Made by a program: the position numbers and the translations under genes. Below are positions 52,801-60,511 of a DNA stretch of 64,000 nucleotides, piece after piece (the stretch's first letter is position 1; every line of letters starts with the position of its first letter). This DNA is from an uncultured Paracoccaceae bacterium (GTDB taxonomy: Bacteria; Pseudomonadota; Alphaproteobacteria; Rhodobacterales; Rhodobacteraceae), in assembly GCA_947494445.1 (NCBI GenBank), contig CANLVD010000012.1, positions 1-64,000 on the forward strand, read 5' to 3'. The notes under the pieces are model-generated. The model had not been told where the DNA came from. It saw only the letters and a list, made by a program, of their open reading frames with translations, and made no database searches.

Positions 52801-53508
52801 TCAGTCGATCACCCGGAACACCTGAGCAGACGTGATGTCGCGGATCAGATCGACCCGCTCGCCATCGAAATGATAATCAAGGTACCGCGTACGCCGGGGA
52901 TTACGGGCCAGATCGGGATAAAACAGCCCCACGCAATCACCCTCTGCCCGCACACTTGGATAAAGCAGACCATCGACCCCCGCTGTCCGTGCGGCAGCAC
53001 CAAAGGTCTGCGCGGCCCTGTAATCCGTCTTGTCCAGCAGATCGGCAGCCTCGGCCTGTCGCAGGTCCAGAAGGGCTGCATCCACCACCAGTTGAAGCGC
53101 GCAGAATTGCGACGTCCAGCCGGGTGCCTGCGTTGTCATCGCCATGAAGGCGGCGTGATGATGGGCGGTCTCGGCCACGGCGGTGTCGAAGTCCTCGGCC
53201 ACGTAGAGAACGCCCAGATGCCCGTCGGAAAACCGGCTGGGACGATCCGGGCTGGTATGGGTAAACGGTGCCATCAGATCGCTTGCACCCGGTCCACTTA
53301 CCCGGCGCGTTTGCGGCACAAGATCCAGATTGCCGATGCTTTCCATCAGTCGCGGGTTGGTTTTCTGGGCCGCACTGATCAGCTGCGGCCAATCCTCGGG
53401 ATCGGCGATGTCTTCAAAAAGGTCGATGGGCGGATGGGTCGTGCGGATGATCCGGTGCCCCCGTGGCCAGAGCACATCGGTGACCGGCACCTGATCGGGC
53501 GTGATCAC
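52801..53508 (-). CDS. RES-domain toxin
   Basis: The 235-aa protein shows the RES signature residues in order: R in RPSRFSDGH, E in AVAETAHHH (VLYVAEDFDTAVAETAHHHA) and S in DGLLYPSVRA. RES toxins break down or modify NAD+. Its ATG overlaps the stop of the antitoxin gene by four bases, the normal toxin-antitoxin coupling. Confidence 0.9.
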   Translation of the reverse strand: MITPDQVPVTDVLWPRGHRIIRTTHPPIDLFEDIADPEDWPQLISAAQKTNPRLMESIGNLDLVPQTRRVSGPGASDLMAPFTHTSPDRPSRFSDGHLGVLYVAEDFDTAVAETAHHHAAFMAMTTQAPGWTSQFCALQLVVDAALLDLRQAEAADLLDKTDYRAAQTFGAAARTAGVDGLLYPSVRAEGDCVGLFYPDLARNPRRTRYLDYHFDGERVDLIRDITSAQVFRVID

Positions 53509-53915
53509 TGGGGTCCGCGCTCCGCATCCAGATAGCGGCGCAGGCGCATCAGGTCAGTCAGCTCACCGCCCAGCATCACCTGCAGGGCACTGCGCCCGTC
53601 AAAGGCGGCATTGGGGGTCTTGATCCAGCCATATCCCCGGGCCGGATCGGTGAAAATCACCCGAAGCGCTGCGTGAATGCCAAGAATATTGGACAGACGT
53701 GCCTTGGTGTCGCGATCCAGCCGCCCGGTCTGCCCGGACTTCCAGCGCCGGTAGGTCCGCAGCGGCAGATCAAGCAGAATGCCCGCCTCCTCATCGCTCA
53801 GCGCCCATTTGCCAAAGAGGCGCAGAACCGCACGCAACATCGCCTCCCCTTCCGCATCAGTGATGGGGTCGGGCGCGAATTCATGCAGCGTGGTCTCGAT
53901 CGGTTGCAGGGCCAT
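53505..53915 (-). CDS. Xre/MbcA/ParS-type antitoxin
   Basis: The 136-aa protein (from the ATG with AAGGAC eight bases upstream) has a helical DNA-binding part (ALSDEEAGILLDLPLRTYRR, WKSGQTGRLDRDTKARLSNI) and a C-terminal toxin-binding part (TPNAAFDGRSALQVMLGGEL). It precedes and overlaps the RES toxin gene. It should neutralise the toxin and repress its own promoter at the inverted repeat just upstream. Confidence 0.9.
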   Translation of the reverse strand: MALQPIETTLHEFAPDPITDAEGEAMLRAVLRLFGKWALSDEEAGILLDLPLRTYRRWKSGQTGRLDRDTKARLSNILGIHAALRVIFTDPARGYGWIKTPNAAFDGRSALQVMLGGELTDLMRLRRYLDAERGPQ

Positions 53916-53930
53916 GGATGTTGTCCTTTT

Positions 53931-53955
53931 GGCATTATATAGTGAGTTTGATGCC
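53931..53955. promoter_or_regulatory. Inverted repeat GGCAT-N15-ATGCC, antitoxin operator candidate
   Basis: The 5-base arms ggcat (53931-53935) and atgcc (53951-53955) flank the -10 region of the antitoxin promoter, the expected place for autoregulation by the antitoxin dimer. Confidence 0.5.
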
Positions 53956-53964
53956 AAATTGCAA
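53934..53964 (-). promoter_or_regulatory. Promoter of the RES/Xre operon
   Basis: On the minus strand a -35-like TTGCAA (53959-53964) and a TATATA/TATAAT -10 (53934-53941) are spaced 17-19 bases apart, about 20 nt before the antitoxin start codon. It is overlapped by the inverted repeat. Confidence 0.6.
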
Positions 53965-53989
53965 GATGGTCTGTGGCGGGTAACAGCGA

Positions 53990-54175
53990 TTACTCCCCCG
54001 CCACCTCAAGCGCCTTGCGCAGCACCTCCCGGTCACCGATGTGGTTGGCAAGGATCAGGATCAGGCGGGCGTTGAGCGCGTTGCTGTTTGCCTCCGTCAG
54101 CCCTTCATGGGCTGCCAGCAGGTCGTCGTAAAATCCATCGGGGTCGGGGATGTTGGGGCTGAGTGTCAGGGACAT
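53990..54175 (-). CDS. DUF2783 protein in homogentisate operon
   Basis: The 61-aa protein MSLTLSPNIPDPDGFYDDLL... NARLILILANHIGDREVLRK matches the short DUF2783 family, which occurs next to aromatic monooxygenase or homogentisate dioxygenase genes. It starts one base after the flavin monooxygenase stop. Function is unknown; a structural partner of the monooxygenase is a possibility. Confidence 0.75.
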   Translation of the reverse strand: MSLTLSPNIPDPDGFYDDLLAAHEGLTEANSNALNARLILILANHIGDREVLRKALEVAGE

Positions 54176-54176
54176 G

Positions 54177-55751
54177 TCAGAACTCCTCTGTAAGGCAGCG
54201 GTTCAGGGCGGCAGAGATGGTGGCGGCATCGGCCTTGGCCCAGCGGGCCGCGATGTGCTGATCGGGACGGATCAGGTAAAGCGCCTGCGGGGCATCGCAA
54301 AGATACCGCGCGGCCAGAACACCTTCTGCATCAATCGACAGCGACCTGACCCCTGAAACCTCGGGTGCCGCGCAATTGAGCGCCAGCACCACAAACTCAC
54401 CCCCCAACCGGTCGAGCAGATAGCCATCATCCAAAGGCGCATCGACGCAGGCCGCACCGGGCCGCGTGCGCTCTGGCCCTGCCAGCCCATCCTCACCCGC
54501 ATCATAGACGCATGGCACCGACAATCGGCCCGAGTTCACCAGCGGCCGGGCAAAGGCGTGATTGCGCGCAAGCCTCAGCACAGCATCGCGAAACAGCCGG
54601 GAAGCTGCGGACTTTGGTGTCAGAAAGTCGGTGGAGCGGGTGGAATTCAGGATATTCTCGTCTGCTGCCTTGCGTCGCTCCGCGCAATAGCTGTCAATCA
54701 GCCGCTCTGACGCGTCGCCATCCAGCACCATCGCAAGCTTCCAGGCCAGATTGTCCGCGTCCTGCACGCCCGAGTTTGCCCCGCGCGCGCCGAAGGGCGA
54801 GACCTGATGCGCGCTGTCGCCCACGAACAGAACACGCCCGTGGCGGAATTTCTGCATCCGGCGGCATTGGAAGGTGTAGATGGAAGTCCAGCGCAGATCA
54901 TATTCCGCCCCCTCCCCCAGCATCGCATCGACCCGGGCGCGGATCCTGTCTGGCGCAAGTTCGGCGGCGCGGTCGATGTCCCAGCCAAGCTGAAAATCCA
55001 GCCGCCAGATGTCATCGGGCTGTTTGTGCAGCAGGGCAGATTGACCGGCGTTCCTGAAGGGCGGCTCGAACCAGAACCAGCGTTCCGGCGGGAATTCGGC
55101 GGTCATGTGAATGTCGGCGATCAGGAAGTTGTCCTCAAACACCCGCCCCTCGAACCCCAGTCCCATCATCTTGCGCAAGGGCGAGCCTGCCCCGTCACAG
55201 GCACAAACCCAGTCCGCGGTAATCTGGTAGGATCCATCCGGCGTGTCGATGTCCAGACGCGCGTGGTCATCTGATGGCGTAATCCCGGTCACCGCATTGC
55301 GGCCACGCAGGTCAATCGGCGCGCCTTTTTCCTGCGCCTTGCGGATCTGGGCGACCAGATAAGCCTCGAAATAGGGTTGTTGCAGGTTGATGAAGGCGGG
55401 CGCCTTGTGCCCATTCTCGGCCAGCAGATCGAACTCGAACACCTTGTCGGGCCCGTGAAATACCTTGCCGACGTTCCAGACGACACCTTTTTCCAGCATC
55501 GACGCACCTGCCCCCAGGCGATCCGCGATTTCCAGCGTGCGTTTGGCAAAACAGATGGCGCGGCTGCCCTCGCCCGGGCCTTCGTGATCGTCCAGCACCA
55601 GCACGGGAATGCCCTTGAGACCCAGATCAAGCGCCAGCGCCAGACCCACCGGACCTGCGCCCACAATCACCACCTTGTGCCGCTCGGCCCCGCGCGCGCC
55701 CGGCACGTAAGGGTACAGCCGGTCGGTCACCTGATAGCGGGTCTCACGCAT
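54177..55751 (-). CDS. FAD-dependent aromatic monooxygenase (PheA/TfdB, PCP hydroxylase type)
   Basis: The 524-aa enzyme has the FAD motif VVIVGAGPVGLALALDLGLK, the DG motif CDGAGSPLRKMM and GD motif LFVGDSAHQVSPFGARGANS of class A flavin monooxygenases. Such enzymes hydroxylate phenols with NAD(P)H. It stands in one operon with homogentisate 1,2-dioxygenase and a metallo-beta-lactamase-fold protein, so its substrate is probably a phenolic related to tyrosine or phenylacetate breakdown. The exact reaction is not given by the sequence. Confidence 0.85.
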   Translation of the reverse strand: MRETRYQVTDRLYPYVPGARGAERHKVVIVGAGPVGLALALDLGLKGIPVLVLDDHEGPGEGSRAICFAKRTLEIADRLGAGASMLEKGVVWNVGKVFHGPDKVFEFDLLAENGHKAPAFINLQQPYFEAYLVAQIRKAQEKGAPIDLRGRNAVTGITPSDDHARLDIDTPDGSYQITADWVCACDGAGSPLRKMMGLGFEGRVFEDNFLIADIHMTAEFPPERWFWFEPPFRNAGQSALLHKQPDDIWRLDFQLGWDIDRAAELAPDRIRARVDAMLGEGAEYDLRWTSIYTFQCRRMQKFRHGRVLFVGDSAHQVSPFGARGANSGVQDADNLAWKLAMVLDGDASERLIDSYCAERRKAADENILNSTRSTDFLTPKSAASRLFRDAVLRLARNHAFARPLVNSGRLSVPCVYDAGEDGLAGPERTRPGAACVDAPLDDGYLLDRLGGEFVVLALNCAAPEVSGVRSLSIDAEGVLAARYLCDAPQALYLIRPDQHIAARWAKADAATISAALNRCLTEEF

Positions 55752-55755
55752 CGGT

Positions 55756-56706
55756 TCAGACCGCCAGATCTTCCCACATCTTCATATCGCGCTCCGCCGT
55801 CCAGATGCGCGGCGTGTCGATGTCGCGCGCCTCGTCATAGGCACGCGCAACGTTGAAGGGCAGGCAATGCTCGTAGATCGCATAGTCGTGGAACTTCGGA
55901 TCACAGGATGCACGCACCGCGTCCCATGCCTCTTTCAGCGAGCCACCACGCAAGGCCACGCGGGCCGCAGGACTGTAGGTCGAGGTCACAAAATCCCGGG
56001 TCGAGGCAATCGCCGCATCGACCATATCCCGCCCCATCAGCGCATCCCCCCGCCCCGGCGCAATCGCATCCAGACCAAAGGCTGCGATGCGATCAAGCGT
56101 GCCGGGCCAGTCGTGAAAATGCCCGTCACCGCAATAACAGGCCGAGCGGTATTCGACGATGTCGCCCGTGAACATCACATTGGCGTCCGGCACATAGATC
56201 ACAGCATCGCCTGCCGTATGCGCGCGGCCCAGTTGCATGATGTCGACCCGGCGGTTGCCCAGATAAACGCTCATCCGGTCGTTGAACGTGGTTGTGGGCC
56301 ATGTCAGGCCCGGGATGCTTTCATGGCCCTCGAACAGACGCGGAAAGCGCTGAAACTCGCTCTCCCAATCCTCCTGTCCGCGCTCGGCGACCATGGAACG
56401 CGCCTTCTCGGACATGATCACCTGCCCGGCCCCGTAGGCAGACGCGCCCAGCACACGCACTGCGTGGTAATGGGTCAGCACCAGATGGCTGATCGGCTTG
56501 TCGGTCACCTCGCGCACCTTTTCGATCACCTTGGCCGCAAGCCGCGGGGTCGCCTGAGCCTCAACGATCATCACGCTGTCATCGCCGATAATCACACCTG
56601 AATTGGGATCACCCTCGGCTGTGAAGGCCCAAAGCCCGGGGCCGACCTCCTCAAAGGTGATGGTCTTCTCATTCAGGTCATTCTGAGAGGCAAAAGTGGT
56701 GCTCAT
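55756..56706 (-). CDS. MBL-fold protein with altered metal site
   Basis: The 316-aa protein has the metallo-beta-lactamase fold: an N-terminal strand region, LVLTHYHAVRVLGASAY, LGRAHTAGDAVIYVP and MFTGDIVEY. The canonical HxHxDH motif is H-Y-H-A-V-R here, so the second-metal ligands Asp and His are absent. It may hold a single metal or none, or be a lactonase-like protein with different chemistry. It lies between the monooxygenase and hmgA genes. Confidence 0.8.
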   Translation of the reverse strand: MSTTFASQNDLNEKTITFEEVGPGLWAFTAEGDPNSGVIIGDDSVMIVEAQATPRLAAKVIEKVREVTDKPISHLVLTHYHAVRVLGASAYGAGQVIMSEKARSMVAERGQEDWESEFQRFPRLFEGHESIPGLTWPTTTFNDRMSVYLGNRRVDIMQLGRAHTAGDAVIYVPDANVMFTGDIVEYRSACYCGDGHFHDWPGTLDRIAAFGLDAIAPGRGDALMGRDMVDAAIASTRDFVTSTYSPAARVALRGGSLKEAWDAVRASCDPKFHDYAIYEHCLPFNVARAYDEARDIDTPRIWTAERDMKMWEDLAV

Positions 56707-56729
56707 ATCCGGTGTCCTTTGATGGGCGC

Positions 56730-58031
56730 TCAGGGCGTGCCGTCGAATTTCTTGTCGAGCGAGGTCCAGCAGTCGATGTAATTGTCCTGCAAGGGTGCTT
56801 CTTTCGCGGCAAAGCGGGTCAGATGCTGGGGAAAGCGGGTTTCGAACATGAACGACATTGTGTTGTCGAGCTTGACCGGTTCAAGATCCGCATTCGAGGC
56901 CCCCTCAAAGGCCTCCCGGTCAGGGCCATGGGGCAGCATCATGTTGTGAAGGCTCATCCCGCCGGGGACAAAGCCCTGCGGTTTGGCGTCATACTGGCCG
57001 TAGATGTTGCCCATCAGCTCGGACATGACATTCTTGTGGTACCACGGCGGGCGGAACGTGTTCTCGGCCACCGCCCAACGTTCGCGGAACAGCACGAAAT
57101 CGATGTTCGCCGTGCCCTCAACACCCGATGGTGCCGTGAGAACGGTAAAGATCGACGGGTCGGGATGATCGAACAGCACCGCCCCCACCGGGCAATAGGT
57201 CGACAGGTCATACTTACACGGAGCGTAATTGCCGTGCCATGCGACCACATCAAGGGGTGAATGGCCGATCCGGGTCCGGTGAAACTGTCCGCACCACTTG
57301 ATCGTCACGGTCGAGGGGGTCTCATGATCCTCAAACGCGGCCACCGGTGTCTTGAAATCACGCCGGTTGGCCATGCAGTTCGCGCCGATCGGCCCTCTGC
57401 CTGGCAAGTCGAACTTCTGTCCGTAATTCTCGCAGACAAAACCGCGCGCTGGCCCGTTCAGCACCTCAACCCGGTAGACCAACCCGCGTGGGATGATCGC
57501 GATCTCACCCGCACGGATGTCGATCACGCCAAGCTCGGTCGCGAAACGCAATTCTCCTTCCTGCGGGACCACCAGCAATTCGCTGTCGGCCGAGTAGAAA
57601 TAGGCGTCCCTCATCGAGGTCGTCACCAGATAGATGTGGCTTGCCATGCCAACTTGGGTGTTCACATCCCCTGCCGTTGTCATCGTGCGCATGCCGGTCA
57701 GCCAATCAAGCGGCGCATCGCTGTGGGGCACCGGATCCCAGCGATACTGCCCCAGCGAGATCACGTCAGGATCGATGTCGGGCGCCGAGCGCCAATGCGG
57801 CAAGTCGATCTTCTCAAACCTGTGCGTGTGCTTGACCGAGGGACGAATGCGGTAGCACCAGGTGCGTTCATTCTGGTGGCTGGGTGCTGTGAAAGCGGTG
57901 CCTGAAAGCTGCTCGCCATAGAGGCCATAGGCACATTTCTGCGGGCTGTTCATGCCCTGCGGCAGCGCCCCGGGCAGCGCTTCGGTTTCGAAATCATTGC
58001 CGAAACCGGGCATGTAGTGCAGGTCGGTCAT
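56730..58031 (-). CDS. hmgA: Homogentisate 1,2-dioxygenase
   Basis: The 433-aa enzyme (from [20 protein letters not shown]) opens the ring of homogentisate in tyrosine breakdown. The iron ligands of the family are present in [16 protein letters not shown] (H332 and E338) and in [12 protein letters not shown] (H368). Length is that of the family. The start codon is 73 nt from the divergent MarR gene start. No maleylacetoacetate isomerase or fumarylacetoacetase genes lie in the window; they may be elsewhere. Confidence 0.95.
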   Translation of the reverse strand: MTDLHYMPGFGNDFETEALPGALPQGMNSPQKCAYGLYGEQLSGTAFTAPSHQNERTWCYRIRPSVKHTHRFEKIDLPHWRSAPDIDPDVISLGQYRWDPVPHSDAPLDWLTGMRTMTTAGDVNTQVGMASHIYLVTTSMRDAYFYSADSELLVVPQEGELRFATELGVIDIRAGEIAIIPRGLVYRVEVLNGPARGFVCENYGQKFDLPGRGPIGANCMANRRDFKTPVAAFEDHETPSTVTIKWCGQFHRTRIGHSPLDVVAWHGNYAPCKYDLSTYCPVGAVLFDHPDPSIFTVLTAPSGVEGTANIDFVLFRERWAVAENTFRPPWYHKNVMSELMGNIYGQYDAKPQGFVPGGMSLHNMMLPHGPDREAFEGASNADLEPVKLDNTMSFMFETRFPQHLTRFAAKEAPLQDNYIDCWTSLDKKFDGTP

Positions 58032-58068
58032 CGCGTTTCTCGCCTCATGTGGTTGATCCGGGCTAACA

Positions 58069-58086
58069 GTTGCTTTTGTAACCAAC
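58069..58086. promoter_or_regulatory. Near-palindrome between hmgA and MarR gene
   Basis: The sequence gttgcttttgtaaccaac has arms GTTGCTT/AACCAAC matching 6 of 7. It lies in the 73-nt divergent region and is a candidate operator of the MarR regulator. Confidence 0.5.
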
Positions 58087-58104
58087 AAGCCATATTTTTG
58101 CGCC

Positions 58105-58548
58105 ATGACCTTCACTCTGCCGCGTTTCCTGCCCTATCTGCTCAATCAGGCAGCCGAAGCCGCGAGCGCCGAGTTTCAGGCCTATTACAAGGCCCGTTAC
58201 GGCATGTTGCGCACGGAATGGCGGGTGCTGTTTCACCTCGGGATCTACGGTGACATGACCGCAAGCGAGGTCTGCACGCGCGCCGCCATCCACAAGACCA
58301 AGGTCAGCCGCGCCGTGGCGGCGCTGGAGGCAAAGCGCTTTGTCAAACGCCGGACAGATGCCGAAGACCGCCGCAACGAGCCCTTGTCACTGACACCCGC
58401 AGGCACCCGGGCTTTCACCGATTTGCAGGAGGCCGCAGCCGCCTATGAGGCGCGTCTGACCGCCTTTCTGTCCGAGCCGGAGCTTGACCGTCTGCGGGCG
58501 CAACTTGAACATCTGGCATCTCAGCCGGTCACTCGGTCACCCCGGTAA
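58105..58548 (+). CDS. MarR-family regulator of the homogentisate operon
   Basis: The 147-aa protein has the MarR winged-helix region: [40 protein letters not shown] and the wing [20 protein letters not shown]. It is divergent from hmgA, as regulators of the homogentisate operon often are, so repression released by homogentisate or a related phenol is likely. It converges with the SecA-like gene, overlapping its stop region by 20 nt. Confidence 0.85.
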   Translation: MTFTLPRFLPYLLNQAAEAASAEFQAYYKARYGMLRTEWRVLFHLGIYGDMTASEVCTRAAIHKTKVSRAVAALEAKRFVKRRTDAEDRRNEPLSLTPAGTRAFTDLQEAAAAYEARLTAFLSEPELDRLRAQLEHLASQPVTRSPR

Positions 58549-60511
58549 ACGCAAGCGATTTTTCCATCTGGCGGTCCAACGTCGTCTGGTCGCGCCGCGT
58601 GGTTGCGTGCTCCCGCTCGGCCTTGGCCTGAGCCGATTTGCGCATCCGTTCGCACAGGCCGGGATGGGGCAGAACCTTGCACAGACGCAACCAGCGTTTG
58701 GCAAAACGTGAGAACAGCTCATCTTCCAGCGACACGATCGCTTCGGTCGAGCCCGGATCACCCTGCCGCCCGGCCCGTCCGTAAAGCTGCCGGTCGATGC
58801 GGCTGCTTTCGTGAAATTCGGTCAGGATCACATGCAGCCCGCCAAGTTCCTTGACCCCTGCACCTAACGCAATATCCGTGCCGCGCCCGGCGATGTTCGT
58901 GGCCACGGTGATTGCGCCCTTCTGGCCCGCAACAGACACGATCGCCGCCTCTTCCGCGTCCTGTTTGGCATTCAGCACGGCAACCTCAAGCCCCAGAGCG
59001 GCCAGCGCCTCATGCGCCTTTTCCGATGCCTCGACCGAGCGGGTGCCGATCAGGATCGGTTGCCCGGTCCGGTGCCGTTTGACGACCTGTTTGGCCAGAT
59101 GCGCCCATTTTCGTGCCTCGCTGCGCAGGTAAACCGTGCGCAGATGCCGCCGCTTGCGCCGTCTGTGCGTGGGCAGGCGCACGGTCGACAGGCCAAAGGT
59201 GTCGAGAAATTCTCCGGCCAGTTCGGTGCCGGTTCCGGTCATCCCCGCCAGTTTGCGATAGCGACGGAAAAATCGCTGATAGGTGATCCGCGCCAGCGTC
59301 TGCTTCTGGCCCGTGATCTCGACCCCTTCCTTGGCCTCGATCATCTGGTGCAGACCGCCCTGCCAGCTGCGATCAGCCATGACCCGGCCCGTGTATTCAT
59401 CGACGATCTGCACCGCATCCTCGACAATGATGTAATCGCGCCCCTCCTCGAACAGGGTCAGCGCCGAAAGAGCCTGTGTCGCCAGTTCTTCGCGTGCTTT
59501 GCGCACCCGCCAGATGCCTTGAAAATCGGTGCACAGCTGATCCAGCCGGTCCTTGCCTGCCTCTTCCAGCGTGATCGACTTGTTCATCATGTCCAGCTCA
59601 AAGTGCCGTCCGGGCTCAAGCTGGCGCACGATCTCAAGGGCTTGGGCGTAAAGCGCATCTGCCTCAGGATCACCACCAGACGAGGACAGGATCAGCGGGG
59701 TGCGCGCCTCATCGACAAACACGCTGTCGGCCTCATCGACAATGGCAAAGGCCAGCCCGCGCAGCATCAGACCGCCTGCGTCATGGCCTGCCAGAAGGCT
59801 GAGTGTGCGCCGCCGCGCCATAGACCGCCGGGCGCTGAGCGCAATGCGGTCGCGCAGATAGTCAAAGGTCAGGTTCTTGTTCGAGATATAGGTGATGTCG
59901 CAGGCATAATGTTCGCGCCGCGCATCCGGGTCCATGTCGCTGTCGATGATCCCGCAGGTCAGGCCCAGAAAGTCGAAGATCGGCTTGTTTTCCTCGGCAT
60001 CGCGGGCCGCCAGATAGTCGTTCACCGTCACCACATGCACCGGATCGCCCGCAAGCGCGGCAACCACGGCAGCAGGAGTTGCCGTCAGGGTTTTGCCCTC
60101 GCCCGTGGCCATCTCAACCATGCGGCCTTCGAAAAGCGCCATCGCACCCATGATCTGCACCGGGTAGTGCCGTTTCTGGGTGGTCCGCCAACTGACCTCG
60201 CGCACCAGCGCAAAGGCCCGCGTCAGATGTGGACGGCCAAACCGCCGGGCCAGCAGAGCGGGGCGCAGGCGTTGCGCCTCGCGTCGCAGATCCTCGTTGC
60301 TGAGGTTCTGAAACTCATGCTCAAGCCGCAGCACACGCCAGGCCGACAGCTGCAACCGCCAGAGCGTGAAAGGCGTATGCGCCTTGAAGGTGCCAAGCCT
60401 GCGGTCCAGCCAGCGATCGACCGCGTTGTTGATGGGATCAGCCAGTTCCGTATAGGGCGCGGTCCCCTGCCGGGGCGCGCCGAAGCCAAGGATGCCGACC
60501 GCCTCAGGCAC
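58529..60511 (-). CDS. Shortened SecA-like ATPase (660 aa)
   Basis: The motor core is complete: Walker A MATGEGKTLTA (135-141), VTVNDYLAARDAEE, Walker B VDEADSVFVDEARTPLIL (259-), MTGTGTELAGEF (424-), ATNIAGRGTDIALG (542-) and RIDRQLYGRAGRQGDPGS (to 588). A PPXD-like region lies between about 225 and 345. After SLEDELFSRFAKRW only about 55 residues remain, where canonical SecA (850-900 aa) continues with the helical scaffold, two-helix finger, wing domain and zinc tail. It starts at GTG overlapping the M50 gene by 8 nt, so it is coupled to it. Confidence 0.9.
   Translation of the reverse strand: MPEAVGILGFGAPRQGTAPYTELADPINNAVDRWLDRRLGTFKAHTPFTLWRLQLSAWRVLRLEHEFQNLSNEDLRREAQRLRPALLARRFGRPHLTRAFALVREVSWRTTQKRHYPVQIMGAMALFEGRMVEMATGEGKTLTATPAAVVAALAGDPVHVVTVNDYLAARDAEENKPIFDFLGLTCGIIDSDMDPDARREHYACDITYISNKNLTFDYLRDRIALSARRSMARRRTLSLLAGHDAGGLMLRGLAFAIVDEADSVFVDEARTPLILSSSGGDPEADALYAQALEIVRQLEPGRHFELDMMNKSITLEEAGKDRLDQLCTDFQGIWRVRKAREELATQALSALTLFEEGRDYIIVEDAVQIVDEYTGRVMADRSWQGGLHQMIEAKEGVEITGQKQTLARITYQRFFRRYRKLAGMTGTGTELAGEFLDTFGLSTVRLPTHRRRKRRHLRTVYLRSEARKWAHLAKQVVKRHRTGQPILIGTRSVEASEKAHEALAALGLEVAVLNAKQDAEEAAIVSVAGQKGAITVATNIAGRGTDIALGAGVKELGGLHVILTEFHESSRIDRQLYGRAGRQGDPGSTEAIVSLEDELFSRFAKRWLRLCKVLPHPGLCERMRKSAQAKAEREHATTRRDQTTLDRQMEKSLAFTGVTE

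Noticed and set aside
51116-52825. 569-codon plus-strand frame over the copper ATPase gene
   Set aside because: The opposite strand has all P-type ATPase motifs; this frame is a shadow.
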